DNA of 64,000 bases. It comes from Lentzea californiensis. GTDB lineage: Bacteria; Actinomycetota; Actinomycetes; Mycobacteriales; Pseudonocardiaceae. The position numbers and the translations under genes are program-made. Shown here piece by piece: positions 32,416 through 41,618 of this stretch. The DNA is taken from contig NZ_JANBBE010000018.1 in NCBI RefSeq assembly GCF_024648825.1, positions 1 to 64,000 on the forward strand, given 5' to 3'. The notes beneath the pieces were generated by a model, which did not search any database, had not been told where the DNA came from, and worked only from the letters and a program-made list of their open reading frames with translations. Every line of letters begins with the position of its first letter. The stretch's first letter is position 1.

Positions 32416-33960
32416 ATGGCTCACGACTACCTGATCATCGGCGCGGGACCGGCCGGTTTGCAGCTCGCCGCACTGCTCGAGCGGGACGGTCGCGACTACG
32501 CCGTCCTGGAGCGCGGCAGCGGTGCCGGCACGTTCTTCACCCGCTACCCGCGGCACCGCAAGCTCATCTCGATCAACAAGGTGCACACCGGGTCCACCGA
32601 TCCCGAGCAGCGGATGCGGATGGACTGGAACTCCCTGCTGCTCGACGACCCCGAGCTCCTCTTCACCCGCTACACGCCCCGGTACTTCCCGGACGCCGAC
32701 GACATCGTCCGCTACTTCCAGGACTGCGCGGCGGGCCTGAAGGTCCACTACGACATCGATGTCACGGGCATCTCGCGCGACGGCGACGGGTTCGCGGTCA
32801 CCGACCACAGTGGACTGACCTGGCACGCGAAGAACCTCGTGATGGCCACCGGGGTCTCCCAGCTCCACGTGCCGCCGATCCCCGGCATCGAGCACGCCGA
32901 GCGCTACGACACCTTCGACACGGACCCGGAGTCGTTCACCGATCAGCGGGTGCTCGTGATCGGCAAGGGCAACTCGGGCTTCGAGACCGCCGACGCGCTG
33001 GTCGAGCACGCCGCCGTCATCCACGTCGCCGGGCCGCACTCGGTGAAGCTCGCCTGGCAGACGCACTACGTCGGGCACCTGCGGGCGGTGAACAACAACT
33101 TCCTCGACACCTACCAGCTCAAGTCCGAGAACGCGGTCATCGACGGCAGCGTCGAACGCGTCGAGCGACGGCCCGAGGGCGGGTTCCGGATCCAGTTCCG
33201 CTACGCGCGGTCGGTCGAGACGGTCCGCGAGCTGGAGTACGACCGCGTCATCGCGTGCACCGGGTTCCGGTTCGACTCCTCGATCTTCGCGGAGGACTGC
33301 CGCCCGGCGCTGGTCATCAAGGACCGCTTCCCGCAGCTGACCTCGGCGTTCGAGTCGACGACCGTCCCCGGCCTGTACTTCGCCGGCACGATCACCCAGT
33401 CGCGGGACTTCAAGAAGTCGACCAGCGGGTTCATCCACGGCTTCCGCTACGGCGCCCGCGCACTGCACCGCGTGCTGAGCGCCCGCGACCACGGCACCCC
33501 GTGGCAGGGCACCGATCTGGAGCTCTCACCCGAAGCGATCAGCGAGGCCGTCATCGCCAGGGTGAACAGGTCTTCGTGCCTGTGGCAGCAGTTCGCGGTC
33601 ATGGGCGACGTCGTGAGCGTCGACGGCGACACCGCGCGGTACTCCGAGGAGGTGCCGGTCGCGTTCGTGGCGGACGGCGGTCTCGGCCCGGCCGAGCACC
33701 GGTTCGTGGCGACGCTGGAGTACGGGCCGGAGCACGACACCGTCGACCCGTTCGACATCAGCATCCCCCGTGTCGCCGAGAACGACCCCGTGCACGCGGC
33801 CGGCGCGAGCTACCTGCACCCGGTCGTCCGCTACTACCGGCACGGCGTGCTCGCGGCGACGCACCACCTCGCGGAGAACCTGGAGAACCACTGGGACCTG
33901 CCGGAGGTGCACCAGCAGCCGCTCGGCGTGTTCGTGAAGGAATGCCTTGCCGGCGCGTGA
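32416..33960 (+). CDS. FAD/NADPH monooxygenase, first paralogue (FMO/FOXRED-like)
   Basis: 514 residues. The FAD motif is IIGAGPAGLQLA at the N-terminus, and the NADPH Rossmann motif is VIGKGNSGFETAD (about residues 181-193). A cofactor-proximal YPRHRKLISINKVHTGS and AWQTHYVGHLRAVNNNFLD are shared almost unchanged with the second paralogue at 35332. The full Baeyer-Villiger fingerprint is absent. The C-terminal 130 residues are extra relative to simple FMOs. First gene of the operon; the ligase gene overlaps its end by 14 bases. Likely an N- or C-hydroxylation; the substrate is unknown. Confidence 0.85.
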   Translation: MAHDYLIIGAGPAGLQLAALLERDGRDYAVLERGSGAGTFFTRYPRHRKLISINKVHTGSTDPEQRMRMDWNSLLLDDPELLFTRYTPRYFPDADDIVRYFQDCAAGLKVHYDIDVTGISRDGDGFAVTDHSGLTWHAKNLVMATGVSQLHVPPIPGIEHAERYDTFDTDPESFTDQRVLVIGKGNSGFETADALVEHAAVIHVAGPHSVKLAWQTHYVGHLRAVNNNFLDTYQLKSENAVIDGSVERVERRPEGGFRIQFRYARSVETVRELEYDRVIACTGFRFDSSIFAEDCRPALVIKDRFPQLTSAFESTTVPGLYFAGTITQSRDFKKSTSGFIHGFRYGARALHRVLSARDHGTPWQGTDLELSPEAISEAVIARVNRSSCLWQQFAVMGDVVSVDGDTARYSEEVPVAFVADGGLGPAEHRFVATLEYGPEHDTVDPFDISIPRVAENDPVHAAGASYLHPVVRYYRHGVLAATHHLAENLENHWDLPEVHQQPLGVFVKECLAGA

Positions 33961-35320
33961 CACCGGGCCGTTCCCGCGGGCGGTGCTCGACGTGCTCGGT
34001 GCCGCCGCGGAACGGCCGGTGTTCGAGCACGGCACCCGCGTGGTGACCGGCGCGGAGTTGCTCGACATGGTCGTACGCATCGCGAACGGGTTGCGCGGCA
34101 AGGGACTTGGCCCCGGTGACGGCGTCGCCCTGCTGCTCGGCGTGACCGCGGAGGCGTTCGCGACGATCCTGGCGGCCCACGCGGTGGGCGCGCGGGTGGC
34201 CGGGGTGCGGCCGGGACTGACGGACGCGCAGGTCGAGCACCTGCTGAGCCTGGACATCAAGCTCGTGCTCCGGGACGCCGACCTCGCGGACCTGCTCGCC
34301 TCCTCTCCCGGCCCCCTGCGGTGCGACGGCCGTCCCGGCGACGTCGCCCGGCTCATCCACACCAGCGGCAGCACGGGCGCTCCGAAGGCCTGCGCCCAGA
34401 GCTACGCGTCCATGACCGACGCCTGGACCGCTCGTCCCGCTGCCTGGCCTCCCGCGATCCGGGAGCTGGCGACGCGGCTCGACCGGTACCTCGTGTTCGG
34501 ATCCCTGTCGAGCCAGGTGATGTTCGAGTACGCGGTCCTCACCCTCACGGCCGGTGGCACGGTCGTCGTCGCGGACAACCCTGCCGGCGCGATCACCCGC
34601 CTCAAAGCCACCGCACGCGTGATCACCGTGCCCGGCCTGGCGAAACTCGTCGCCGCCCAGAAACGCGACCCGGCCGACCTGTCGACCCTGCGTGCCCTGC
34701 TGGTGTCCGGTTCTCCCCTGACCCCGGATCGGCACCGCGAGGCCCTGGACACCCTGGGACCGGTGCTGTTCCACGGCTACGGGCAGACCGAGACCGGCAT
34801 GATCTCGATGGCCACACCGGACGATCCCCCTGGCACGGTGGGAAGACCGCCGGTGGACGTGGAACTGCGCGACGGCGAGCTCTTCGTCCGCACACCGGGC
34901 CAGGCCTGCGGCTACTGGGGCAACCCGGAGGAGTCCGCCGAGGTCTTCGTGGACGGCTGGGTGCGCACGCGCGACCTCGGCCGGTTCGACGCCTTCGGCT
35001 ACCTGCGGCTGACCGGCCGGGCCCGCGACGTCGTGATCGTCAACGCGAACCTGCACTACATCGGCCCGATCGAGCAGGCGATCGCCGAGCACCCGGACGT
35101 CGCCGAGGCCTACGTCGTCGCCGTTCCGGACGACGAGACCGGCGAGGCCGTGCACGCCTTCGTGGTCCCCCAAGCCGATCGCGTTCCCGGGCTCGGCGAG
35201 CTCCAGGAGCTCGTGACCGGACGGCTGGGCGCGGCCTGTGCTCCCGTGCGGGTCACCGCGATCTCCGAACCACCCGTCGCTCCCAGCGGCAAACCCGACA
35301 AGCGTCAGCTGACTGCGTGA
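33947..35320 (+). CDS. Adenylate-forming acyl ligase (ANL superfamily)
   Basis: 457 residues from TTG 33947, which has the ribosome site AAGGA inside the end of the previous gene. P-loop LIHTSGSTGAPKACA, A5-type HGYGQTETGMI, A7-type WVRTRDLGRFDAFGYL, A8-type RARDVVIVNANLHY and the A10 Lys in PSGKPDK are all present. It is short for a CoA ligase, but the two domains seem complete. It sits between two paralogous monooxygenases. It would activate an aryl or acyl acid, such as the ammonia-lyase product, but no carrier protein is near. Confidence 0.88.
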   Translation: MPARDTGPFPRAVLDVLGAAAERPVFEHGTRVVTGAELLDMVVRIANGLRGKGLGPGDGVALLLGVTAEAFATILAAHAVGARVAGVRPGLTDAQVEHLLSLDIKLVLRDADLADLLASSPGPLRCDGRPGDVARLIHTSGSTGAPKACAQSYASMTDAWTARPAAWPPAIRELATRLDRYLVFGSLSSQVMFEYAVLTLTAGGTVVVADNPAGAITRLKATARVITVPGLAKLVAAQKRDPADLSTLRALLVSGSPLTPDRHREALDTLGPVLFHGYGQTETGMISMATPDDPPGTVGRPPVDVELRDGELFVRTPGQACGYWGNPEESAEVFVDGWVRTRDLGRFDAFGYLRLTGRARDVVIVNANLHYIGPIEQAIAEHPDVAEAYVVAVPDDETGEAVHAFVVPQADRVPGLGELQELVTGRLGAACAPVRVTAISEPPVAPSGKPDKRQLTA

Positions 35321-35331
35321 AGGAGAACGTC

Positions 35332-36882
35332 GTGTCCAGCGAGGTAACGACCGAGTGTCTCGTGATCGGCGCCGGCCCGGCAGGTCTGCAGGCGTCCTAC
35401 CTGCTCAAACAGGCGGGACGTGACCACCTGGTGCTGGAGTCCGGCCAGGCCGCGGGGACGTTCTTCACCCGCTTCCCCCGGCACCGGCAGCTGATCTCCA
35501 TCAACAAGATCCACACCGGCTGGGACGACCCCGAGCTGAACCTGCGCGTCGACTGGAACTCGTTGCTCTCCGACGATCCCGCGCTGCTGTTCACCGGCTA
35601 CACCCCGCGCTACTTCCCGAACGCCGACGACATGGTCCGCTACCTGGGCGACTTCGCCGTCAAGAACGACCTGCCGGTCCGCTACGACACCAAGGTCGTC
35701 ACGGTGACGCGGCCGGACGACTTCGTGGTGCGCGACCAGCACGGCGGCACCTACCGCGCGAAGCGGATCATCGTGGCGACGGGCGTCTCGCAGCCGTACA
35801 CGCCGGACATCGAGGGCGTCGAGCACGCCGAGCACTACTACGACGTCTCCGTCGACCCGCAGGACTTCACGAACAAGAAGGTGCTGATCATCGGGCGCGG
35901 CAACTCGGCGTTCGAGACCGCCGACGCCCTCGTCGAGACCGCCTCGGTCATCCACGTCGCCGGGCCCGGTTCGCTGAAACTGGCGTGGCAGACGCACTTC
36001 GTCGGCCACCTGCGGGCCGTGAACAACAACTTCCTCGACACCTACCAGCTCAAGTCGCAGAACGCCGTGCTGGACGGGCACATCAGGGGCATCCGCCGCG
36101 ACGGCGACGACTACCTGGTGAAGGTCAGCTTCCAGCGGGTCGACGAGGTGGTCAAGGAAATCCGCTACGACCGGGTCATTCTCGCGACCGGGTTCCGGTT
36201 CGACGCCTCGATCTTCGCCCCGGAGTGCCGGCCCCAGCTCACCATCAACTCGCGCTTCCCGGACCAGACCGCGGCGTGGGAGTCGGTGAACGTCCCGGAC
36301 CTGTTCTTCGCGGGCACGATCACGCAGATGCGCGACTTCAAGAAGTCGACCAGCGGGTTCATCCACGGCTTCCGCTACGGCGTGCGCGCACTGCACCGGA
36401 TCGCGGAACAGCGCTACCACGGCGTCGACTGGCCCAGCCGCTCCGTCGACCCCACGCCCGAGGCCGTCACCGAGGCGGTCATCGAGCGGGTCAACCGGAC
36501 CTCCGCGCTGTGGCAGCTGTTCTCGTTCCTCGCCGACGCCGTGCTGACCGGCGAGGACGGCTCCGTGCGCTACGTCGAGGAGGTGCCGGTCGCGCACCTG
36601 CACGAGGCCGTGGAACGCGGCGAGTTCGGCGCCGTCGCCACGTACCTGACGGTGACGCTGGAGTACGGCGAGGACCACGACAAGGTCAACCCGTTCGACA
36701 TCACCGCCGGCCGCACCTCGCAGGACGACACCAGCGGGCTCGACGGCCGCTACCTGCACCCGGTGGTGCGGCGGTTCCGCGCCGGCGTGCTCGTCGACGA
36801 GCACCACATCACCGAGAACCTCGAGAACGAGTGGAACAGCGAGGCCGTGCACAAGGCGCCGCTGCGGGAGTACCTCCGGTGA
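35332..36882 (+). CDS. FAD/NADPH monooxygenase, second paralogue
   Basis: 516 residues, GTG 35332 after AAGGAG; another GTG at 35317 overlaps the ligase stop. FAD motif VIGAGPAGLQASYLL, NADPH motif IIGRGNSAFETAD, and the shared HLRAVNNNFLDTYQLKS and FKKSTSGFIHGFRYG blocks. Well over half of its residues match the product of 32416, so the two arose by duplication. Keeping both in one operon suggests successive oxidations or a heterodimer. The next gene starts inside its stop (GTGA). Confidence 0.85.
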   Translation: MSSEVTTECLVIGAGPAGLQASYLLKQAGRDHLVLESGQAAGTFFTRFPRHRQLISINKIHTGWDDPELNLRVDWNSLLSDDPALLFTGYTPRYFPNADDMVRYLGDFAVKNDLPVRYDTKVVTVTRPDDFVVRDQHGGTYRAKRIIVATGVSQPYTPDIEGVEHAEHYYDVSVDPQDFTNKKVLIIGRGNSAFETADALVETASVIHVAGPGSLKLAWQTHFVGHLRAVNNNFLDTYQLKSQNAVLDGHIRGIRRDGDDYLVKVSFQRVDEVVKEIRYDRVILATGFRFDASIFAPECRPQLTINSRFPDQTAAWESVNVPDLFFAGTITQMRDFKKSTSGFIHGFRYGVRALHRIAEQRYHGVDWPSRSVDPTPEAVTEAVIERVNRTSALWQLFSFLADAVLTGEDGSVRYVEEVPVAHLHEAVERGEFGAVATYLTVTLEYGEDHDKVNPFDITAGRTSQDDTSGLDGRYLHPVVRRFRAGVLVDEHHITENLENEWNSEAVHKAPLREYLR

Positions 36883-37874
36883 ACCCGGTGCTCGCGGAAC
36901 TGCACGACAAGGCACGCGCGGTGCTCGACCCCGTCCACTACGACTTCTTCGCGGGCGGGGTCGGGGACGAGGTCGTGCTCGCGGACAACGAGGCCGCGTT
37001 CCGGCGTCTCGCCCTGCTGCCCAGGGTGTTGCGGGGCAACGAGACCAGCGACGAGTTCCCCGTGCTGATCTCGCCGACCGCGTTCCACCGGCTCGCCCAC
37101 CCCGACGGTGAGCTGGCCACGGCGCGGGCGGCGGGCGCGACGACGCTGGTGTCGAGCATGGCCTCGACCGTGCCCGTCGCCGGCGTCGTGGCGGCCGCGA
37201 CCGGGCCGGTGTGGTTCCAGCTCTACGTCCAGCCCGACATGGACGTCACGGAGGCCCTGGTGCGGCGGGCGGAACGGTCGGGCTGCGCGGCGTTGGTCGT
37301 GACGGTCGACTCCCCTGTCTTCGGCCGTCACCGGCGGGACATCGCACACGGTTTCCACGACCTGCCCGCCGGGCTGGCGGCGGAGAACATGCGAGACCTG
37401 GCCGGGGCGGCCCTGCGGAACATCGAGATGTCGCCGGCGGTGTCGTGGGAGCACCTCGACCGGATCCGGGACATGACGACACTTCCGTTGTGGGTCAAGG
37501 GGATCCTGCACCCGCAGGACGCGGTGCTCGCGGTAGGGCACGGCGTGGCGGGCATCGTCGTGTCCAACCACGGAGGACGCCAGCTCGACCTCGTACCGGC
37601 GTCGCTCGACGCGTTGCCCGCCGTGGTCGACGCGGTGGCCGGACGGGTGCCGGTCGTGCTCGACGGCGGTGTCCGCAGTGGAGGGGACATCGCGCTGGCG
37701 CTGGCGCTGGGAGCGTCGGCCGTCGGCATCGGCAGGCCCGTGCTGTGGGGCCTGGCGGCGGACGGCGAGCAGGGTGTGCGCCGGGTGCTCGACGTGCTGC
37801 GCGACGAGTTCCAGCACGTCCTGGCGATGTGCGGCGGCGAACTGTCCAGGGACATGGTGGTACCCCGGTGCTGA
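36879..37874 (+). CDS. FMN-dependent alpha-hydroxy-acid oxidase
   Basis: 331 residues, GTG 36879 overlapping the previous stop. The TIM barrel starts at VHYDFFAGGVGDE. FMN contacts are in STVPVAG, WFQLYVQPD and VTVDSPVFG; Lys is in LPLWVKGIL, the catalytic His-Gly-Gly-Arg in VVSNHGGRQLD and the phosphate site in DGGVRSGGDI and GIGRPVLWGLA. The family oxidises lactate, glycolate or mandelates; in an aromatic pathway a hydroxymandelate-type acid is a reasonable guess. It overlaps the P450 gene by seven bases. Confidence 0.9.
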   Translation: MNPVLAELHDKARAVLDPVHYDFFAGGVGDEVVLADNEAAFRRLALLPRVLRGNETSDEFPVLISPTAFHRLAHPDGELATARAAGATTLVSSMASTVPVAGVVAAATGPVWFQLYVQPDMDVTEALVRRAERSGCAALVVTVDSPVFGRHRRDIAHGFHDLPAGLAAENMRDLAGAALRNIEMSPAVSWEHLDRIRDMTTLPLWVKGILHPQDAVLAVGHGVAGIVVSNHGGRQLDLVPASLDALPAVVDAVAGRVPVVLDGGVRSGGDIALALALGASAVGIGRPVLWGLAADGEQGVRRVLDVLRDEFQHVLAMCGGELSRDMVVPRC

Positions 37875-39163
37875 ACTGGTTGCCCGCACGGGTGGTCGCG
37901 TTGCGCGCCAGGGTGTTCGAGAAGGTCAACGGCGACAACGCCATCACGTTCCCGAACGAGCAGGTCGGGCCCGAGCGCTTCCAGGAGCTCTACAGCCACC
38001 CCGCCGCGAACGGCCGCAGCAGGGGCGCCGGGCTCTCGGACCTGTTCTGGTACTGGCTCTCCCCCGGTTCCGAGGTGCACCAGGAGCATCTGGAGGCCGG
38101 GCCGCGCTACGACGACGTGGCCCGCGCGACCCGCACGTTCCTCGCGGGGTCGAGCGAGGCGCTGGCGGCGGCCGCGACGCGGTGCACCGCGAAGGTGCTG
38201 GACGAGGTGATCACCGGCCGCGTCACCGCCGTGCGGTTGCGCGAGCTGATGATGCCGGTGTGGGCCGAGTACTTCTACGAGCTGGTGTTCGGCGAACCGT
38301 GCCCACGCCACGCGCGTGACCTGATCGTCGCGCACGCCACCGACGTCGTGACCTCGTTGAAGTGCACGGGTTTGCGCCATCCCGCCCGCCGTGCCCGCCT
38401 CACGCGCTACCTGCGGGTCCGGCTCGCGGACGTCGTGCACCCGCTGCCGCAGATGTTGTCGGAGACCGAGCAGGTGCACTACCTGCAGGGCACCTACTTC
38501 AACACCGCCGTCGTGCAGATGGCCGAGGCGATGGCGCACCTGCTGCTCGCACTGGCCCAGCACCCCGAAGCGATCCGGCGCGTCGACGACGACCGGTACT
38601 TCGCCCACGTCCTCGACGAGACCTTCCGGCTCTACCCGTTGTTCGGCATCGCCCACCGCATCACGACCGCCGACATCGAACTGGACGACCGCACGTTCTT
38701 CCCCGCCGGTTCGGTGCTGTGCTTCAACTACCCCGCCTACCACGCCACCGGGTACGACGACCCCGACGCGTTCGACCCCGGCCGCTGGGAGGCGACGGCG
38801 GCGCGCAACGAGCACCACATCCCGTTCGGCGTCGCCGCGAACCGCCCCTGCCCGGCGTGGCGCCTGTCCCCGATCGTGATGCGCGCGTCCGCCCGGGAGG
38901 TGCTGCGCCGCGTCACACCGCACTCCTCCGTCACGCACACCCGCTCGTTGCCCAGCCGCGGACCGTGCCTGCTCGTCCGCGACGGCCCGGTACCGCGGTC
39001 CAGGCTGGCGCTGATGCGCGTGCGCGACCGCTGGGAGGACGTCTGGCGCAGCGTCGTCCAGCTCGTGCTCGGCACCGCCATGGTGCTGCACGCCCACCGG
39101 CTCCGGCCGGCCGGGCGCTACTTCGACACGCACGACACGCAGGGTTGCCCGGTCCGGCACTGA
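37868..39163 (+). CDS. Divergent cytochrome P450
   Basis: 431 residues, GTG 37868. The heme-ligand region reads PFGVAANRPCPAW with Cys328 present but the usual Gly residues around it replaced. The K-helix ExxR is Glu251-Thr-Phe-Arg254 in DETFRLYP, and PGRW follows as the PERF-like motif. The I-helix acid-Thr pair is not recognisable (YFNTAVVQMAEAM). The last 45 residues extend past the usual P450 end. Cofactor partners are not encoded nearby. It may be a P450 with unusual chemistry rather than a standard hydroxylase. Confidence 0.78.
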   Translation: MLNWLPARVVALRARVFEKVNGDNAITFPNEQVGPERFQELYSHPAANGRSRGAGLSDLFWYWLSPGSEVHQEHLEAGPRYDDVARATRTFLAGSSEALAAAATRCTAKVLDEVITGRVTAVRLRELMMPVWAEYFYELVFGEPCPRHARDLIVAHATDVVTSLKCTGLRHPARRARLTRYLRVRLADVVHPLPQMLSETEQVHYLQGTYFNTAVVQMAEAMAHLLLALAQHPEAIRRVDDDRYFAHVLDETFRLYPLFGIAHRITTADIELDDRTFFPAGSVLCFNYPAYHATGYDDPDAFDPGRWEATAARNEHHIPFGVAANRPCPAWRLSPIVMRASAREVLRRVTPHSSVTHTRSLPSRGPCLLVRDGPVPRSRLALMRVRDRWEDVWRSVVQLVLGTAMVLHAHRLRPAGRYFDTHDTQGCPVRH

Positions 39164-39179
39164 CCCCAGGAGATCCACG

Positions 39180-40454
39180 GTGAACCAGATCCACTTCGCG
39201 TTGCAGGTCTTCGCCGCGCTGGCGGTCGTGCTCGCCGCGACCACCGTCTGCGGACGGCTCGCCATGCTGGTCAAACAACCCAGGGTGGTCGGCGAGATGG
39301 TCGCCGGCGTCCTGCTCGGCCCCGCGCTGCTCGGCGCCGTCGCCCCCGGCGTGCAGGCCCAGCTCTTCCCCGCCGACGTCAAGAGCACCCTGTACGTCCT
39401 GAGCACGATCGGCCTGACGTTCTACATGTTCCTCGTCGGGTCCTCTTTGGACCACGGCCTCACCACGGGAGCCAACGCGCGCAAGGCGTCCGTGCTCGCC
39501 GTCTCCGGCATCGTGCCGACGTTCCTGCTCGGCGCGGGCGCGGCACTGCTCTTCTTCGACTCGCTGAGCCCCGAGGGGTCCAGCCTGTGGGTGTTCATGC
39601 TGTTCGTCGGCGGCGCCCTGTCGATCACCGCGTTCCCGATGCTCGCCCGGATCCTGCAGGAACGCGGCATCGCCAACACCCCCATCGGCGGCCTCACCCT
39701 GGTCGCCGCCGCCATCGACGACGCGGTGGCGTGGGCGTTCCTCGCGCTGATCATCGCCGTGGGCGCGTCCGGCAGTCCGTCCGGCGCACTGCGCACCATC
39801 CTCGGCGCGGCGCTCTTCGCCGTGCTGATGCTCACGGTGGGCCGCAAGCTGCTGGCCAAGCTCGGGGAACGCGCCGAACGCGACGGCAAGCTCAGCCGCG
39901 ACATGGTCGCCGTGATCCTGCTGCTCGTCCTGCTCGCGGGCTGGTACACCGACCTCATCGGCGTGTTCTCGGTCTTCGGCGGCTTCATCACCGGCCTCGC
40001 GATGCCCAAGTCACCGGTCGTGCGCCACGAGCTGGAGACCAAGCTCTCCGACCTGAACTCCATCCTGCTGCTGCCGGTGTTCTTCGCGTTCAGCGGCCTC
40101 AACACGCGGCTGGACGGCTTCGGCTCGGGCGGAGCGCTGTGGTTCCCGCTCGCGGTGATCATGCTGGCCGCGTTCGCCGGCAAGTACCTCGGCTGCGGAC
40201 TCGTGGTCCGCGCGCAGGGTTACTCGTGGCGCTACGCCTCCGCGGTCGGCGGCCTGATGAACGCCCGCGGCCTGATGATCCTCATCTTCATCAACATCGG
40301 CCTCGCCTACGACCTGGTGACACCGGAGATGTTCGCGATCCTCGTCGCCGTCGCGATCGTCACCACGGCCGCGGCGATGCCGATCTACCGGGCGTCGCTG
40401 CCCGACCACCTGGAGGCCGGGGCCGACGTCAGGACCCCGTCACCAGTGCGCTGA
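39180..40454 (+). CDS. Cation/proton antiporter (CPA2 / KefB-like)
   Basis: 424 residues, GTG 39180, about twelve membrane segments. Family motifs are LVKQPRVVGEMVAGVLLGPALLG, seen as QPRVVGEMVAGVLLGP, the ion-site AAIDDAVAW (double Asp) and SAVGGLMNARGLMILI. No nucleotide-binding TrkA domain is attached. It is 16 bases after the P450 gene and probably cotranscribed. It may serve export or pH balance of the pathway, or be a self-protection function; that is inference. It overlaps the convergent glycosyltransferase gene by 26 bases. Confidence 0.88.
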   Translation: MNQIHFALQVFAALAVVLAATTVCGRLAMLVKQPRVVGEMVAGVLLGPALLGAVAPGVQAQLFPADVKSTLYVLSTIGLTFYMFLVGSSLDHGLTTGANARKASVLAVSGIVPTFLLGAGAALLFFDSLSPEGSSLWVFMLFVGGALSITAFPMLARILQERGIANTPIGGLTLVAAAIDDAVAWAFLALIIAVGASGSPSGALRTILGAALFAVLMLTVGRKLLAKLGERAERDGKLSRDMVAVILLLVLLAGWYTDLIGVFSVFGGFITGLAMPKSPVVRHELETKLSDLNSILLLPVFFAFSGLNTRLDGFGSGGALWFPLAVIMLAAFAGKYLGCGLVVRAQGYSWRYASAVGGLMNARGLMILIFINIGLAYDLVTPEMFAILVAVAIVTTAAAMPIYRASLPDHLEAGADVRTPSPVR

Positions 40455-41544
40455 GCCGCTCGACGACGGCGGCCGGGGCCGGCATGCCCGCGATCTCGGC
40501 CGCCACCCCCACGGCGACCTCCCGTGCCGACGGGTCGTCGAGCAGACGGCCCGCCGCGTCCGTGACGGCGTCCGCGGTGATCTCCTGGCCGACGAGCTTC
40601 GCACCCGCGCCGGTCTCGGCGAGCACGTCGGCGTTGACGAACTGGTCGGCGCCCTGCGGCAGCACCAGTTGCGGCAGACCGGCAGCGAGCGCGCCGAGCA
40701 CCGTGCCCGTTCCGCCGTGGTGCACCACGAGATCGGCCCGCCGGAGCACCTCCGCCTGTGGCACGAACCCGGCGACGTGCACGTTCGCCGGCACGTCACC
40801 GAGCGACGCGGGATCACCCGGTCCGACGGCCACCAGGACGTTCACCGGCAGCCGGGCGAGACCGCCGACCGCCCTGCGGAGCACGTCCGTCGTACCGAAC
40901 GACACCGTGCCGAGTGTCAGGTACACCAACGGTTTCGTGGTACCGAGCCCGGGCATCGGCACGTCCAGGTCGAACGCCGCCGGCCGTTGCCGCAGCACGG
41001 TGGGCAGCGCCGCGACGACCGGATCGCGCACGGTGTCCGGCCACAGGTCGATCGCGACGTCGCCCAGCATCAGGTCGGCGGGTGCGGTGCCCTCCCACAT
41101 CCACGCCATCTCCGCCGCGGCCATCCGCTGGATCGCGGGAGGCATCGAGCGGCCGATCACGTGCGCGACGAACGGGATCCCGGCGTCGCGCGCCGCCTTG
41201 GCGGCACCGGTGTCGCTCTGTTCGTAGACGACCAGGTCGGGCCGGATCCGCGGCAGGAGTGCGCCGAGGTCCCTGACCGTCGCCCGCGGCACCAGGTCCG
41301 CGAACATCGTGATCAGCAACCGCGGGACCTCCGCGTCGCCGTGCCGCCGGCGGGCCTCCGCCTCGGCGTCGGCGATCGAGATTCCCGACGGGTGGGCCTC
41401 GAAGCCCAGCGCACGCGCCTTTTCGACGAAGCCCGGGCCGGTCGCGAACACGACCTCGTGCCCGGCCCGCTGTGCCGCCCGCGCCAGCGGGATCAGCGGG
41501 AACAGGTGGCCGTAGGCGGGACGGCACGAGAAGAGGATGCGCAC
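40429..41544 (-). CDS. Glycosyltransferase, GT1 (MGT/UGT-like)
   Basis: 371 residues, GTG 41544. The N-terminal acceptor domain has FSCRPAYGHLFPLIPLA. The donor domain carries HHGGTGTVLGALAAGLPQLVLP followed by ADQFVNADVL, i.e. the nucleotide-sugar motif of macrolide-type glycosyltransferases (key words HHGGTGTV and LPQGADQF). It likely adds a sugar to a small molecule, and fits a tailoring role for the neighbouring metabolic locus. Copy D of the dispersed motif lies about 55 bases upstream of its start. Confidence 0.88.
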   Translation of the reverse strand: MRILFSCRPAYGHLFPLIPLARAAQRAGHEVVFATGPGFVEKARALGFEAHPSGISIADAEAEARRRHGDAEVPRLLITMFADLVPRATVRDLGALLPRIRPDLVVYEQSDTGAAKAARDAGIPFVAHVIGRSMPPAIQRMAAAEMAWMWEGTAPADLMLGDVAIDLWPDTVRDPVVAALPTVLRQRPAAFDLDVPMPGLGTTKPLVYLTLGTVSFGTTDVLRRAVGGLARLPVNVLVAVGPGDPASLGDVPANVHVAGFVPQAEVLRRADLVVHHGGTGTVLGALAAGLPQLVLPQGADQFVNADVLAETGAGAKLVGQEITADAVTDAAGRLLDDPSAREVAVGVAAEIAGMPAPAAVVERLSALVTGS

Positions 41545-41599
41545 CTCGTCGAGGCTAACGATCTTCTGGTGCTCTACGCTGCGGAAGTTTGGTTTTGGT

Positions 41600-41617
41600 C
41601 AACACTGAAGTAATAGA
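41600..41617 (+). repeat. Dispersed motif, copy D
   Basis: CAACACTGAAGTAATAGA, identical to copy A at 12230. It lies in the 74-bp gap before the glycosyltransferase gene, upstream of that minus-strand start. Confidence 0.6.
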
Positions 41618-41618
41618 A

